This document shows positions 1 through 11,830 of a stretch of 64,000 nucleotides of DNA, one piece after another (positions within the stretch are counted from its first letter, which is position 1; each line of letters begins with the position of its first letter). The stretch lies in contig NC_045148.1 in assembly GCF_008831285.2 (NCBI RefSeq), forward strand, positions 14,114,802 through 14,178,801, given 5' to 3'. The position numbers were made by a program, and so were the translations under genes. This DNA comes from Nymphaea colorata. Lineage: Eukaryota > Streptophyta > Magnoliopsida > Nymphaeales > Nymphaeaceae. The notes below the pieces were generated by a model. That model ran no database searches and was not told where the DNA came from. It worked only from the letters and a program-made list of their open reading frames with translations.

Positions 1-836
1 GAATGGCAGAGGGAAAAATCACAAACAGCACAGAAATAAAGCAATAGAAAAGGTCGCAAGCCAAGCAAGCAGCAAGTCAATGCTAGGATAAACAGAAGTC
101 AGTACCTCAGATGAGATGAAGGACTCAATGGCCTTCTGTAAATTAGTCACCCAAGGATGCAAATCTAATGAAATTACTTTCTTGCGGCTCTGGCCCCCAG
201 GAAGAGGAACACAGTCTAATACCTTTTGAAGAGGAAACTCATCCAAGGAGACACCATCCTTCCGCAACTCTTGCAAATAATCCAGTTCAACTGCCAGCAG
301 AAACAGTAGAGCATCTCCTTTTTTGCCTAGGCGAGCAATTCTTCCAACCCTGTATTGTCCCAACTCTACCTGAGGAACTTATGAACACAATATATTCTGA
401 AGAACAAATGGCTTCCCTTTTCCTTATGTGGAAAAAGCAATTTTGAAAGTCAACTAGTTTACACACACTATCAAGGACTGAAGAAGCTACCACAGAAATA
501 CCTGTGAACATATTCAATAGCATCCCCAGGAGAATCATACTGAACAATATGTTTAACTTTTGGAAAATCTAATCCTCTTGCAGCGACATCAGTGCACAAA
601 AGAACAGCAGATCTTTCAGCATTGAACCCTTGAAATAATGTCCTTCGCGCATCCTGTTCCATGTTCCCATGCAGCTTAAACACTTTACAAGTTATAAATG
701 TTGGCACTTGTTGACTTGAAGGACCACCGGAATTCCCTCAAAAGTGAAAAATGGAAATCTACACCATCACAGGTCGAGAAAAAGACTACAACCTGCCAAA
801 CTGATATGTCAATTTATTCAGCTTTGATGTACATAG

Positions 837-1143
837 TGTTAAGTCTGTACGTATAAGTGTAAGGGGATCGGGTCTGGATCGGGTCTGTTCAGACCCGATC
901 CACTTCGTTTTTATGTCTTCACGTCTAAGTGGTGGCACCTCTTGTAATTACTTCATGTTTTATTCCTCTTTTTGTTGTAACCTAATTAGGTTTATGTTTT
1001 AATAATAGAGATCAAGCATAGTGTGGCTGCATTGGCCTCCGGTTCTCTTACCTTCATTGCCTTCTTCTATTCTCTATTCTCCATCCTCCTTATTTTCAGA
1101 CGGAGAGACGTGATTCGGTGATGTTTTAGTGAAGATTCTCACA
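837..1143 (+). repeat. 5' LTR of copia element 1
   Basis: 307 bp, TG...CA ends. It differs from the 3' LTR by a 15-bp length difference (extra sequence around 1018-1033, after the shared AGATCAAGCATA) and by a few substitutions, for example CCCGATCC against CCTGATCC and CTTCATGTTT against CTTCATATTT. Low divergence implies a fairly recent insertion. Confidence 0.95.
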
Positions 1144-1155
1144 TGGTATCAGAGC
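1144..1155 (+). other. Primer-binding site of copia element 1 (initiator tRNA-Met)
   Basis: TGGTATCAGAGC directly follows the 5' LTR. This matches the 3' end of plant initiator tRNA-Met, the usual primer for plant copia elements. Confidence 0.92.
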
Positions 1156-1445
1156 CAGGTTACATCGTCCTCCGGTGAGTGATTTTTTCTTGGAGTATTC
1201 TGCCCTAAATCTTATTTTCTGCCGTGCTTGGAGTATTCTACCCTAAATCTTATTTTCTACCGTGGTTATCCTCAAACTCTGTTTCTGCCCTTAATCTCAC
1301 GATTTGCCCTAATTTCTGTTGCCCTAAATTCTGTTTTTTGCCCTAAGTCACACGGTTTGGCCTAATTTGCCCTAATTTGCCCTAATTTCTGTCGTGACCT
1401 CTAAAATTCTGCCCAAATCGTCTGTTCTAATCCTCTTTTTCAATC

Positions 1446-2480
1446 ATGGACCAGCCGGCTCCCTCTCTTCTATCCTCTAGTTTTCTTTCACAACTCATCT
1501 CTCAAAAACTGAACCATAGTAATTATTTGACTTGGAAACGCCAAATTGTCCCATTTATTAAGAGTCATAGACTGTATGGGCACATCGATGGGACTACTCC
1601 AGCACCTCCAAAGTATGTTAACCATGAAATAAAGAAGACAGTCGTGGGAGATAAAGGTGCTGGGGCCTCGGCTGGAAGTGAAATCAGTTTTGAATATGAA
1701 ACTCTTCCTGAGAGCAATCCCGAATATGAAGTTTGGCTGGCTCACGACCAGTCTCTTGTTGCTTATATCACTTCTACCTTATCAGAGGAGGTATTGGGAG
1801 GTATTGATGATGATTTAACTGCCCTAGAGTTGTGGTCTACCCTTGCTACAACATATTCTCAAGTCTCGAAAGCACGTTTTCTACAATTAAGAAGGCAATT
1901 TCAGGATATCAAGCGTGGGACGCGTACAGTTTTGGAGTATTTGAATGAAATCAAGAGTGTTAGTGATCAGCTTGCTGCAATTGGACATCCCGTCAGCGAC
2001 AAAGACAAAGTCCAACAAGCCTTGAGTGGACTGGGAACGGAATTTGATATTTTTGGCACAGCCTTGGAAGTCTTACCTGTTCTCCCATCTTTTGAAGATC
2101 TAAAGGCCAAGCTTTTTCAACATGAAGCTAGTCGAGTTCAATGACATAATCTGGTTCCTTCCAACAGCCACAATGTATTGATCACAGGAACTCACGCACT
2201 GCAAGGAAATCACACTCGTTCTTGGACTCCTCAGACAGGCATGGGAAGAGGGATTCTCCCAACACCGCCAGACATGAATACTACATCTGCCACATCTAGG
2301 AGAATCCCGACATGCTTCTATTGCAACAAGAAGGGGCATGTAAAATCAGTATGTTGGCACAATCCTCAGAACAAGAATAGTCAGGTCAGGCGCAAGAACA
2401 TGATAGTAGCGGGGTCAGCTCCATCCTCGTCTGGATCAAATCCAACTTCAAAGGTTTCAGCAACGTGCAGCAACTTCTAA
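1446..2480 (+). pseudogene. gag of copia element 1, interrupted
   Basis: The first 232 codons (start ATG at 1446) are a copia gag domain of the UBN2 type, with the typical LNHSNYLTWKRQ segment near the N terminus. A TGA at 2142-2144 breaks the frame. The same frame resumes and encodes a CX2CX4HX4C zinc knuckle at about 2313-2354, the nucleic-acid-binding motif of gag. A TAA at 2478-2480 ends it because the frame no longer matches the downstream pol. Copia gag and pol are normally one reading frame, so at least one small frameshift lies between 2440 and 2527. Confidence 0.9.
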
Positions 2481-2526
2481 TGACAGCCTTATCCAAACTT
2501 AACTTGAAGCAAAATGAGCAAGGAGA

Positions 2527-5500
2527 GTGGTAGTGGACTCTGGAGCAGCAGCCCACGTTACTGGTGACAAAGGTAATCTCTCTAGTGTTTCCCCTTATTT
2601 AGATCAAGGCTCAGTAGTCACGGGAGATGGTTCCCATCACACAATATCGCACATTGGAAATGCACAAATATCCATGGGTTCTTCTTCCATTCCATTAAAG
2701 AATGTCCTTGTTGTTCCAAGTGTCAAGAAAAATATTATCTCAGTATCCAAACTTATTGATGATACTCACTCCTCTGTTGAATTCACACCATCTTCTGTTT
2801 ATGTCAAGGATGTTCAAACCAAGAAGACATTCGCTGAGGGCACTCACAAAGGAGATATGTATGTCCTTGAAGAAGCTCCAAAGCTGTCCAAACCTCACCC
2901 TCCAGATTCATGTTCTTCAAGTCATAATGAAGTCAATGTCGCAGAATATAATAAGTCATCCATTTGGCATGGTCGGTTAGCTCATTGTAGTCAGTCTTTT
3001 GTTCGAAGTCTTGTTGCAGACGGACTCTTAGATAAGTCCAGTCTGAGTTCAGTCAGTGAGTCCAGCATGTGCTCGAGTTGTCATCTTTGTAAGAGCCATG
3101 CTCTTCTTTTTCAGTCAATTAATAAAAGAGCTTCAAGGATTTTTGACACTATATATTCTGATGTTTGGGGGCCTGCTCCAATTCCCTCTTCTTTTGGGAG
3201 TAGGTACTATGTCATTTTTATAGATTCATATTCTCGACATACTTGGATACACTTCATGAAACACAAATCTGAAGTTTTCCGTTTGTTTACTCAATTTCAT
3301 GCCTTGGTTCGAAATAAATACTCCAGTAATATTGTGCATTTTCAATGTGACGGTGGTGGTGAATTTATTTCTAATGAATTTACTGAGTATCTACTAGATA
3401 ATGGGATCACTAGACAGATTTCATGCTCACATACTCCTCAGCAAAATGGAATTGCTGAACGGAAACATAGACATATTGTTGAAAGCGCGCTCAGCATGAT
3501 GCATGACACAGACTTACCCATGACATTGTGGACTGAGGCTTTTCATACGGCTGTGCATGTTATAAATCGACTGCCATTGGCTTTGCTTGATGGCAAATCC
3601 CCATATTTTTTATTACATCAAGAGCAGCCACGCTATGAGGAATTGCGTGTTTTTGGATGTGTTTGCTATGTGCATGTTGATGTTTCCTTACGTAACAAGT
3701 TTCAAGATCGTGCTATTTTGTGCAGATTCGTAGGGTATGCAGAAAACTACAAGGGTTATAGATGTTACAATCCTAAAACTGAGCGTGTTCATATTTCACG
3801 GCATGTTATTTTTGATGAAAACAGGTTACAAGATCCCAAGGCTACTTGCATGACACTCAAGGATAAAAATGAGATTTATGATACTTGGCTGCATGCTGAA
3901 ATCCTAAGACAAGGCGCTGACCGTTTGATTGAGCACGAGGAGCAAGATGTTCATGAGCCTGAGACACTTGTGAGCGATTCCTTGGACAGCATGCCCTCAT
4001 CCTCACAACCCCATGATTCACCTATACATAGTCGGTTTTCAGGCCTTGTGTACTCTAGGCGATCAGCTCCTAATGCAGCCCCACGTCAGTCCCAACGTGT
4101 GCGACATCCCATTGATCGGTGGGTAAGTTATAACAACTTTTCTTTAGATTTTCAGTTGTTTATGACAGAAGTCAGCAAGAAGGTCGAACCAAAATCCTAT
4201 CACCATGCAAGTAAGGAAAAATGTTGGGTTGAAGCTATGAATGAGGAAATGGCAGCATTGCATGAGTGTCAGACTTGGCAGATTGTCCCTCGTCCAACTA
4301 ATAAGAATGTTGTGGGCTCCAAATGAGTCTACAAACTGAAATATAAGCCAGATGGTAGCATTGATCGACATAAAGCACGTCTTGTGGCCCGCGGTTTCAC
4401 ACAACAATATGGGGAAGATTATGATGAAACATTCAGTCCGGTTATCAAGATGGGCACAATACGTGTGATTATTTCTCTTGCAGTCTCATATGGGTGGCCT
4501 CTTTATCAGTTAGATGTCAAAAATGCTTTTCTACATGAGATTCTTAATGAAGAGGTATACATGGAGCAACCTCCCGGCTACAATACTCATGATCCTCAAA
4601 AATGGGTTTGTAGGTTACACAAGTCTTTATATGGGCTGAAGCAAGCTTCTAGATCATGGTTCGATCGGTTTTCTCATCATATACAACAAGCTGGTTTTAT
4701 ACGAAGCTCTCTAGATCATTCCTTGTTTATGTATCATACCGAAGAAGCTACCACTTGGTTACTTATCTATGTAGATGATATTGTTATAAGTGGGAATTCT
4801 TCTTCTCATATATCTTATGTTAAGGATCTGTTGCAGCAAGAATTCAAGATGAAAGATCTCGGCGAACTTCGGTACTTCTTGGGTGTTGAACTTGATAGAG
4901 CAAATGATCGATTGACTCTTACGCAGCATAAGTATACTCTTGATATTTTGGACAGGGCAGGTATGATTAATTGCAAACCCATAACTACTCCTAGTGTTCT
5001 AAACACTAAATTGGCGGCCTCTGATGGAACTGCTGCATATTCAAATCCTACCTTCTATCGCAGCATTGTTGGTATGTTACAATACCTTACCTTTACGCGC
5101 CCAGACATAGTCTATGCTGTAAATCAGATCTCTCAATTTATGCATGCACCCACAGAAGGACATATGGATGCTACTAAGCGGATCTTACGGTATCTCAAAG
5201 CTACTCTTGGGCATGGATTGATCTATACAAAGTGTCCCAATGTTTCTCTTGGACATAGCATATATACTTATACTGATGCAGACTAGGCAGGAGATCCTGA
5301 TGACCGACGCTCAGTTTCAGGTTTCTGCCTTTTTCTTGATTCTAATTTCATTTGTTGGAGCAGTAAAAAGCAGCGTGCCATTGCACGATTTAGCACTGAG
5401 GCAGAGTATAGAGCAATGGCTGCAGGGACAGCTGAGGCATCATGGTTACGACATTTGCTTGGAGAGCTTCATCTACCTATTGTTCAGTCCTCATTGCTAT

Positions 5501-5748
5501 GCGACAATCAAAGCGCCATCAAAATTGCCTTCAACCCCATTTTGCATAATCGTACCAAGCACATTGAGATTGATCAACACTTCATTCGTCAGAAGGTTGA
5601 AGAGGCCGAGATCTTGCTTACTTATATATCCACCAGTGAACAAATAGCAGATCTTTTTACCAAAGGTCTTACAAGACAACATTTTTGGGATTTGAAAAAC
5701 AAGTTGTGCATGATTAAATCTCATGCACAACTTGAGGGGGGCTGTTAA
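2527..5748 (+). pseudogene. pol of copia element 1 (protease, integrase, RT, RNase H) with two stops
   Basis: One continuous frame interrupted by TGA at 4324-4326 and TAG at 5284-5286. Protease active site DSGA is at the very start. The integrase HHCC zinc region lies around 2965-3110 and the DDE residues in SDVWGP, CDGGGEF and NGIAERKHR. RT has the YVDD box near 4769. RNase H follows 5287 and contains the TEAEYRA segment. The frame ends with TAA at 5746-5748, overlapping the first bases of the 3' LTR. Both internal stops replace a conserved Trp codon and fit G-to-A changes. Confidence 0.93.
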
Positions 5749-6034
5749 GTCTGTACGTATAAGTGTAAGGGGATCGGGTCTGGATCGGGTCTGTTCAGAC
5801 CTGATCCACTTCGTTTTTATGTCTTCACGTCTAAGTGGTGGCACCTCTTGTAATTACTTCATATTTTATTCCTCTTTTTGTTGTAACCTAATTAGGTTTA
5901 TGTTTTAATAATAGAGATCAAGCATAACCGCGGTTCTCTTACCTTCATTGCCTTCTTCTATTCTCTATTCTCCATCCTCCTTATTTTCAGACGGAGAGAC
6001 GTGATTCGGTGATGTTTTAGTGAAGATTCTCACA
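5743..6034 (+). repeat. 3' LTR of copia element 1
   Basis: 292 bp, preceded by the polypurine tract TTGAGGGGGGC. It ends CTCACA and is followed by the target duplication CATAG at 6035-6039. Confidence 0.95.
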
Positions 6035-7384
6035 CATAGTACAAACTACAAACTACAAAAAATACACTAGTGACAATAACAGAGCCAAAACTATAAGCAT
6101 CAAGCATGAAATCCTTGTAATGCAACATACATTATTAAATTAAAGAACAGTTGCAGAGAAAACATATCCAACTCATATATCACAAAAAGCAAATTTTAGC
6201 TTTTCTAACATTTGAAAATCATGCAATAGAGTTTACTTGACTGAAGTACTACCTAACAAGGATTGCACGGTCCTTCGCATTGGAATTTTTATCCAAACAA
6301 ACCAGTTGACCTTCTTTCCAAATTGAATGAAGTAACTAGCAAGAATACTGAGGAGTCGGTCATGTGTTCACTGGTACCTATGGATTAATTAGAACTTAGG
6401 GTATATATTGCATGTTACAAGAGTTCATTTATTTGACAGTTCTAAAGGTTCTCCCTTAATACATTCTAAATTATAAAAGTCTCTATTTCCCAATCCTATT
6501 ACACATTAGTGTCCAATATTGTCCTAATATATTAAGAACTTAAGATATAATCATGAACAAACACATTTTAAAGAGTTCTCATTTCTCTTAAAAAACACTC
6601 AGCCAAATGTTGATGGTAAGACCAACTATGAATAGGACATAAATGAGCAGAGCTAATTTTGACCAAGCTATGGCAGCTTGAACTTGACTTAAGGTATAGC
6701 CTGCCAGCTTGAACCTGGCTCAGTTGAGCCCAACAAACCTCAAACTCAGGCCCAGCTCAAGCAAAAAGCCAGGTATGGGATCAATATAAAAGATTTTCTT
6801 TTAAAAAGAAATGCATTTTTCAAAAGGACAGCAATGTGAATTGTGAAAGCTGATCCTTCTCCTTGAAAACTGAAAAGGATGCCCATTACACCAAAGGCAT
6901 CTTATATGATGAGTGAAGAAAAGTATGCAGATATATTATATATTCTCTTAATATGCATATATATTATATATTCTCTTAATGAGTCAAATCAACCTTATGC
7001 AAATTGAGCACATATAATTCAAACCCAACTTGTTTACCCTGTTAAGTTTCACTATTGGAGTCGAGATCAAGCAGAGCTCTGAGTTGCTTGACTCCTTGTG
7101 CAGCCCTAGCTATGAATTGCATAATTTATGTGGAATTGCACATCAGATGACTGAACTGGTCAATGCATTGGCTGTCATATACAGCTGTTTGTACTCCAGT
7201 ACTTTTTCTATTTTCAAACAGAAGGATAACAGTCACTCTTTTGATGGGACTAATATGACGTGATCAAGAGGGTTGACATGAAAACCACTAAGATAAATGT
7301 CGGTGTGTTAGCTGTATACTAATGCCAGCTAGGACAAATGATTGAAGTTCTCAAACAAATGCAGATCAAATCATGGATACTCAC

Positions 7385-7800
7385 CTATGTCACATGGGTG
7401 CAGGGTACGAGTGCTGGTACGGATGCGGGATGTGGTAAGTTTCAAAAAGTTTGGGTGTGAGATGCAGCAAGTTCCAAAAAAATTTGGGTGCCGGTGCGGT
7501 GTGTGTGTTATTTATTATATAAGTAATTTTATTTGTCTATACTTTTAATTTTTTTTTATCAAGGTCACCTTAATCTCATACAAAATTCAAAATTTTATTA
7601 AATAAAATAAGGGGGGAGAAAGAGAGAGAAAATGGAAAGATAGGAGAAGGAAAAAAAATGAAAAAAAAAAACACGAGGAAAGAACCAATGCGGTCAGCAG
7701 GACCCGATTCGGTTTGACCGATTCAAGTGCCGTGTCGGGCTGCACCCACACCAGCATCGGTGCGAGTGCGCCACCATAGTTGGTGCACCCGTGTGACTTA
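7385..7800. mobile_element. Short TIR element (MITE), copy in helicase pseudogene intron
   Basis: Terminal inverted repeats: left CTATGTCACATGGGTGC, right end GCACCCGTGTGACTTA. The flanks are GATACTCAC on the left and GCTACTCGC on the right. In the paralogous copy (27896-28259) both flanks read GCTACTCAC, a perfect 9-bp duplication, which suggests a Mutator-like origin. It is 416 bp with no coding capacity. It was inserted before the segmental duplication because both copies carry it. Confidence 0.7.
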
Positions 7801-8682
7801 GCTACTCGCTCTATGGAAATAAGATAACTGTAAGAAAAATTTGGAGTGTGGTGCCACCACCATCCAATGGTTCACAAGTAATAGATGTAAAGACATAATT
7901 CTATAAAAACCAACATGCCAAAGAAGACAAACAAAAATACTGAAACACACCTAAAATATCAAATCTATCTGAGACAAAATCTCCATTTAACATATATGTA
8001 ATCTTACATAATTGCATATAGCACAGAAGCTTTCGACTCACCTTCTGGGAAGTTTCCCTTTCATAAAGAAACCTCAAAGTAGATAGAAGGGCAACAAGCT
8101 GTGACCCACAGGTCACTAGACATAAAACCTGTCTTGCATAGAAAAAATGCACTTTGAATTGACAATACTATAACGACCAAGCAAATCAAAGTCTGACCTT
8201 TCACATATCTTTGGGCTAACTGTACGGGGAGCGTATAGTCTCCAGCAGAACAATCAGGTTGCTGGACTAAATTTGCAATTTGTATACTATCAGCAAGTGT
8301 CTTGGTATCTTTAGCCGAAAATTTCTTCAGGTCATTGCTTGTATTTCCTTCCAAGCCTATCATAGCAGGATTTTCTAAACTTATCTTAGCAAGATTGTTC
8401 ACTTTTTCATTCAAAGTAGCTGATAATAACAGATTTTGCCTTGAAAAACTGGCTGTGTGGAGCATTGTCACCTTGTTGTTATCATTATCCGAACCCGACT
8501 CTCTTGTCCCTAGAATATTAAGTATTTCTTCGATATCCTTGCCAAAACCAAGCTCCAAAATCCTACAGATGTTTATCAAAACTATATATCTTAGAAATAC
8601 ACAACCACAAACAGCTTTGGATAACTATCAATCATTGGGAATTCTCTATTTGACAATCCACACAGAACAATATAGTCCAAAT

Positions 8683-8689
8683 ATTTTTC
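8683..8689. other. Segmental duplication junction
   Basis: Left of this point the sequence follows the helicase intron (as at 29142). Right of it the sequence follows the zinc-finger intron (as at 18527). The two share only a short T run here, as in end joining. Confidence 0.9.
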
Positions 8690-10770
8690 CCGAACGTGTT
8701 AACTATCAAGTTTGCATATTTGCAGCCAATTAGCTGCGAATTTTAGAGCTCCTAACAGCCTACGAAATGTTCCAAATCCCTTAGGAATCCAAATCCTGGA
8801 TTTAACCAAGATTTTGCATCCTGTCGTTCTGGATTCGAAATGGAAGAAAATGACCTAGGGAAGGTTGAGAAATCAGTACTGCTTTGTTTTTTGGGTGATC
8901 TGTTTTTAGCCGTCTTATGAAGCTTTAACACATTCGCTAAGGATATTGGCTAGTAAATTGCTTTCCAGCTTTATAATTTATAGTCGCACTCCCAGTGCCT
9001 AGTTGTTTTGGATGTTTTTATGTAAAATGAACACTAAATGGAGCTTTATTTTTTAATGTTTAATATTTTTTGGCTAAATCTTTATTTTTTTCTTTTGATC
9101 TTCAATAATTATCTTTTCAATCAGTTCAATGTATGTTTTGACTGTTTCATTAAATAAATGCAAATGTTGTCATCCTTTCCTTAGAAACTGCAAAATGAGC
9201 CAGATGGTCTGAGAGTAAGAACTTTGTTATTTCCAACACCAGGCAGGCAGGCAGATTTCCAACACCAGGCAGGCAGGCAGGCAGGCACTGGTGAATAAGA
9301 GCATGAAATTCTATCTTATACGGTTCAACTTGGTTATTGTTACTAATATTTGTTATATTAATTAAGCAGTGCCAGCCTTTGAGACTTCACTTTTATTTTG
9401 AATTACAGATGGTTGGGTAGAGAAGCTAAAGGTTGACCAATGCAAGATATACTTGAGAAAATACGGATTAAGGCTAACTGGCAAAAAGGATGTACCCGTT
9501 GGTCGCATCAAGGAGCATTTTGAGTACGTCTTTCATATTCTTCCTCGTCTTCTATGATATAACACAGAGAAAAAGTAAATGCCACCAAGATCAAGTGAAC
9601 CACCTACCATTTCCCTACTTGATCAACTCCGATTTATTTCTCAAACTGCAATCGAACGACAAGACTTTCCAACTCTGTTTTCTCAAACTGTTCGTAGGAT
9701 GCTGAGAAGGAAAAACTGATTAGGACTTACCAGCTCTTTCTGTTTCTAAACCATTCTATGGATGAGTTACCAATTTGGGAGCTCAGATGTATTTTGGACA
9801 ATGTCGATTCCAGCAATGTGTAGAAAATTGCATAAAACTGACTTAGCGGCTACTAGAATTGGGATGCGTCAAAGTCTTCTGACCTCCCTCTCTTTTCAAG
9901 ATGATCCAGTAGTAACTTGATAACCATCTATATTGGTCATAATCTGTGTTCGACTTGCATGTTTGACAATAGAAAAGAGAAGGGATTTCATACAACATGC
10001 CTGTGAAATCGTTTCATACATTAAACTATTTCAGGGTCAAAGATGGTGGTGGCCAGAAATTGTATCCGAAATCTAGCTTTGTGTTAAATTGCAAAGGTAT
10101 GGTTCTCTAAACTTTTCAAATAAAAAAACCTGATCACTTGTCTAAAAGCAGCTATGGCTTCCTATATGCCTGTAACTAGCTAGAATTTTTTCATTGAGGT
10201 GGCTTTTCAACAATCCCTAACACAGGATACTATACATCTGCAGGTGATGCCTGTACAGGAGATGTGGTGATGTTTGAACAAAACGTTTATGACATGTAAT
10301 CTTCTCTCTCTCTCAGTGTGGTTTTTTTTTTTTTTACCCATGACATGCTCCTTCTCAAGTCTCTTATTCCTGGCTATTTTTGTCGATTTGATTATATTTT
10401 GAACCTTTTAGATTTAGCATAGTGTCCAGGAGTGCCACTGCACCTCCATGTGGAACCAGGCTTGTTGCTGGTGGCATTGTTAAAGAAAGCTATATGGTGT
10501 AGCCAAGCAACAACACACATTTACAGTACCCTCTCTTTCTGTGTCTCTCTAACATATATATGTGTGTGTGTTTTGCCTGTGCTACATATGCATGGCACTG
10601 TGAGAAAGAATGCAATAATATCATGTACTATTATGACCGCACAACCTCGAAGACCATCAGAATTGCTGCTTCCTTGTAACTATAGCTCATCACTGTGATG
10701 AAACTTGATTGGAAGAATGATTCCACTTTAACTTTCAGTAGCATTACACTGATCTGCATCCTATTTGTTA
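8684..10770 (+). pseudogene. Partial, broken copy of the SAP/CCCH zinc-finger gene
   Basis: Matches 18527-21410. Exons equivalent to exons 3-6 of the intact gene are at 9409-9523 (SAP domain), 10035-10096, 10244-10295 and 10412 onward. The first two exons are absent because the copy begins at the duplication junction. In the last exon the sequence AGCTATATGGTG has 2 extra bases relative to AGCTATGGTG at 20472, giving a frameshift and immediate TAG. A deletion then joins sequence equivalent to 20611 to sequence equivalent to about 21283, removing exons 7 and 8, and the CCCH exon is absent. The first base of exon 6 is also changed (G to A). Confidence 0.92.
9240..9291 (+). repeat. GGCA/CAGG short tandem repeat
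   Basis: Two runs of repeated GGCAGGCAGGCA interrupted by TTTCCAACACCA. The intact gene at the matching place (about 19110) has a single AGGCACTGG, so the repeat expanded in the pseudogene copy. Confidence 0.75.
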
Positions 10771-10879
10771 CAGCATGATATTCCATGCCAGCATATCACT
10801 GGTGAACATGCTTTCCCATTTGTACGTCATTTTTCCCATTTTGAATCTTATTTGTTGTGATTCATAATATCATGTATAT

Positions 10880-11830
10880 GTCGGTTGTCCTTGTCTTCTT
10901 GCATCCCTCAATCCTTAACATCAGTCACTCCTTCCCTGAAGATCCACTGAAAGTGAAGAGTACAGAATTTGTTGATCGTGCCTGACTTTATATGTTTTAT
11001 ATCTGCCGACTGCGTGCCCTTGTTCTCTGTTCGTAAATAGTTGCCATTAGGATCAATAATAGTGACTTGTTGTTGATGAAATATAAGACCGTATATATGT
11101 CCGTTGTCCTTATCTTCTTGCATCCCTCAGTCCTTAACATCAATCACTCCTTCCCTGGAGATCCACTGAAAGTGGAGTACAGAATTTGTTGCTCGTGTCT
11201 GACTTTATATGTTTTATATCTGCCGACTGCATGCCCTTGTTTTCTGTTCGTAAATAGTCACCATTAGGATCAATAATAGTGACTTGCAATTGATGAAATA
11301 TAAGACCGTATATATGCCAGTTGTCCTTTGTCTTCTTGCATCCCTCAGTCCTTAACATCAGTCACTCCTTCCCTGAAGATCCACTATAAGTGAAGAGTAC
11401 AAAATTTGTTGATCATGTATGACTTTATATGTTTTATATTTGCCGACTGCGTGCCCTTGTTCTCTGTTCGTAAATAGTCGCCATTAGGATCAATAATAGT
11501 AAGTTGTTGTTGATGAAATATAAGACCGTATATATGTCGGTTGTCCTTGTCTTCTTGCATCCCTCAGTCCTTAACATCAGTCACTCCTTCCCTGGAGATC
11601 CACTGAAAGTAAAGAGTACAGAATTTGTTGATCGTGCCTGACTTTATATGTTTTATATCTGCCGACTGCGTGCCCTTGTTCTCTGTTCGTAAATAGTCGC
11701 CATTATGATCAATAATAGTGACTTGCAGCTGATGAAATATAAGACCGTATATATGTCAGTTGTCCTTTGTCTTCTTGCATCCCTCAGTCCTTAACATCAG
11801 TCACTCCTGGAGATCCCTCAGTCCTTAACA
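10880..11830 (-). repeat. ~219-bp tandem array built from the RAD51-like 3' end
   Basis: The string CCTTAACATCAGTCACTCC (one unit with A for G) recurs at about 10913, 11132, 11350, 11569 and 11789, spacing 218-220 bp, plus a last copy at 11825. On the minus strand each unit encodes the RAD51 C-terminal EGVTDVKD and its stop codon, followed by ~170 bp of 3' flank. The 11825 copy is the genuine end of the last coding exon; a short 36-bp duplication separates it from the array. A ~145-bp piece of the same unit recurs at 22689-22835. Confidence 0.9.

Larger units (their letters stand above)
837..6034 (+). mobile_element. Ty1/copia LTR retrotransposon 1 (degenerate)
   Basis: Complete LTR element in an intron of the helicase pseudogene. 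The LTRs begin TGTTAAG and end CTCACA. The 5-bp target duplication CATAG lies at 832-836 and 6035-6039. A primer-binding site follows the 5' LTR, and a purine tract precedes the 3' LTR. Order of domains is gag, protease, integrase, RT, RNase H, which defines Ty1/copia. The matching site in the intact helicase (about 26555) is empty, so insertion followed the segmental duplication. Three in-frame stops and small frameshifts make it non-autonomous. Confidence 0.96.
1..8685 (-). pseudogene. Partial, broken copy of DEAD-box RNA helicase RH17-type
   Basis: Four exons match exons 6-9 of the intact helicase at 24829-39045: 8198-8562, 8042-8115, 502-792 and 106-349. They carry SAT motif III, motif V ([11 protein letters not shown]) and motif VI, here HRVGRIAR instead of HRVGRTAR. 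The Q motif, Walker A and DEAD exons are absent because the copy stops at a junction near 8685; the last exon would lie left of the window. Exon 502-792 is 291 nt against 302 nt in the intact gene: 11 nt are missing near 710-716, which shifts the frame inside the helicase C domain. A copia element sits in the intron 793-8041. Position 1 aligns with 25714. A functional helicase is not possible from this copy; transcription is unknown. Confidence 0.93.

Noticed and set aside
11067-11358. Short frames in both orientations across the 219-bp array
   Set aside because: They read repeated copies of the RAD51-like 3' end and its flank, not independent genes.
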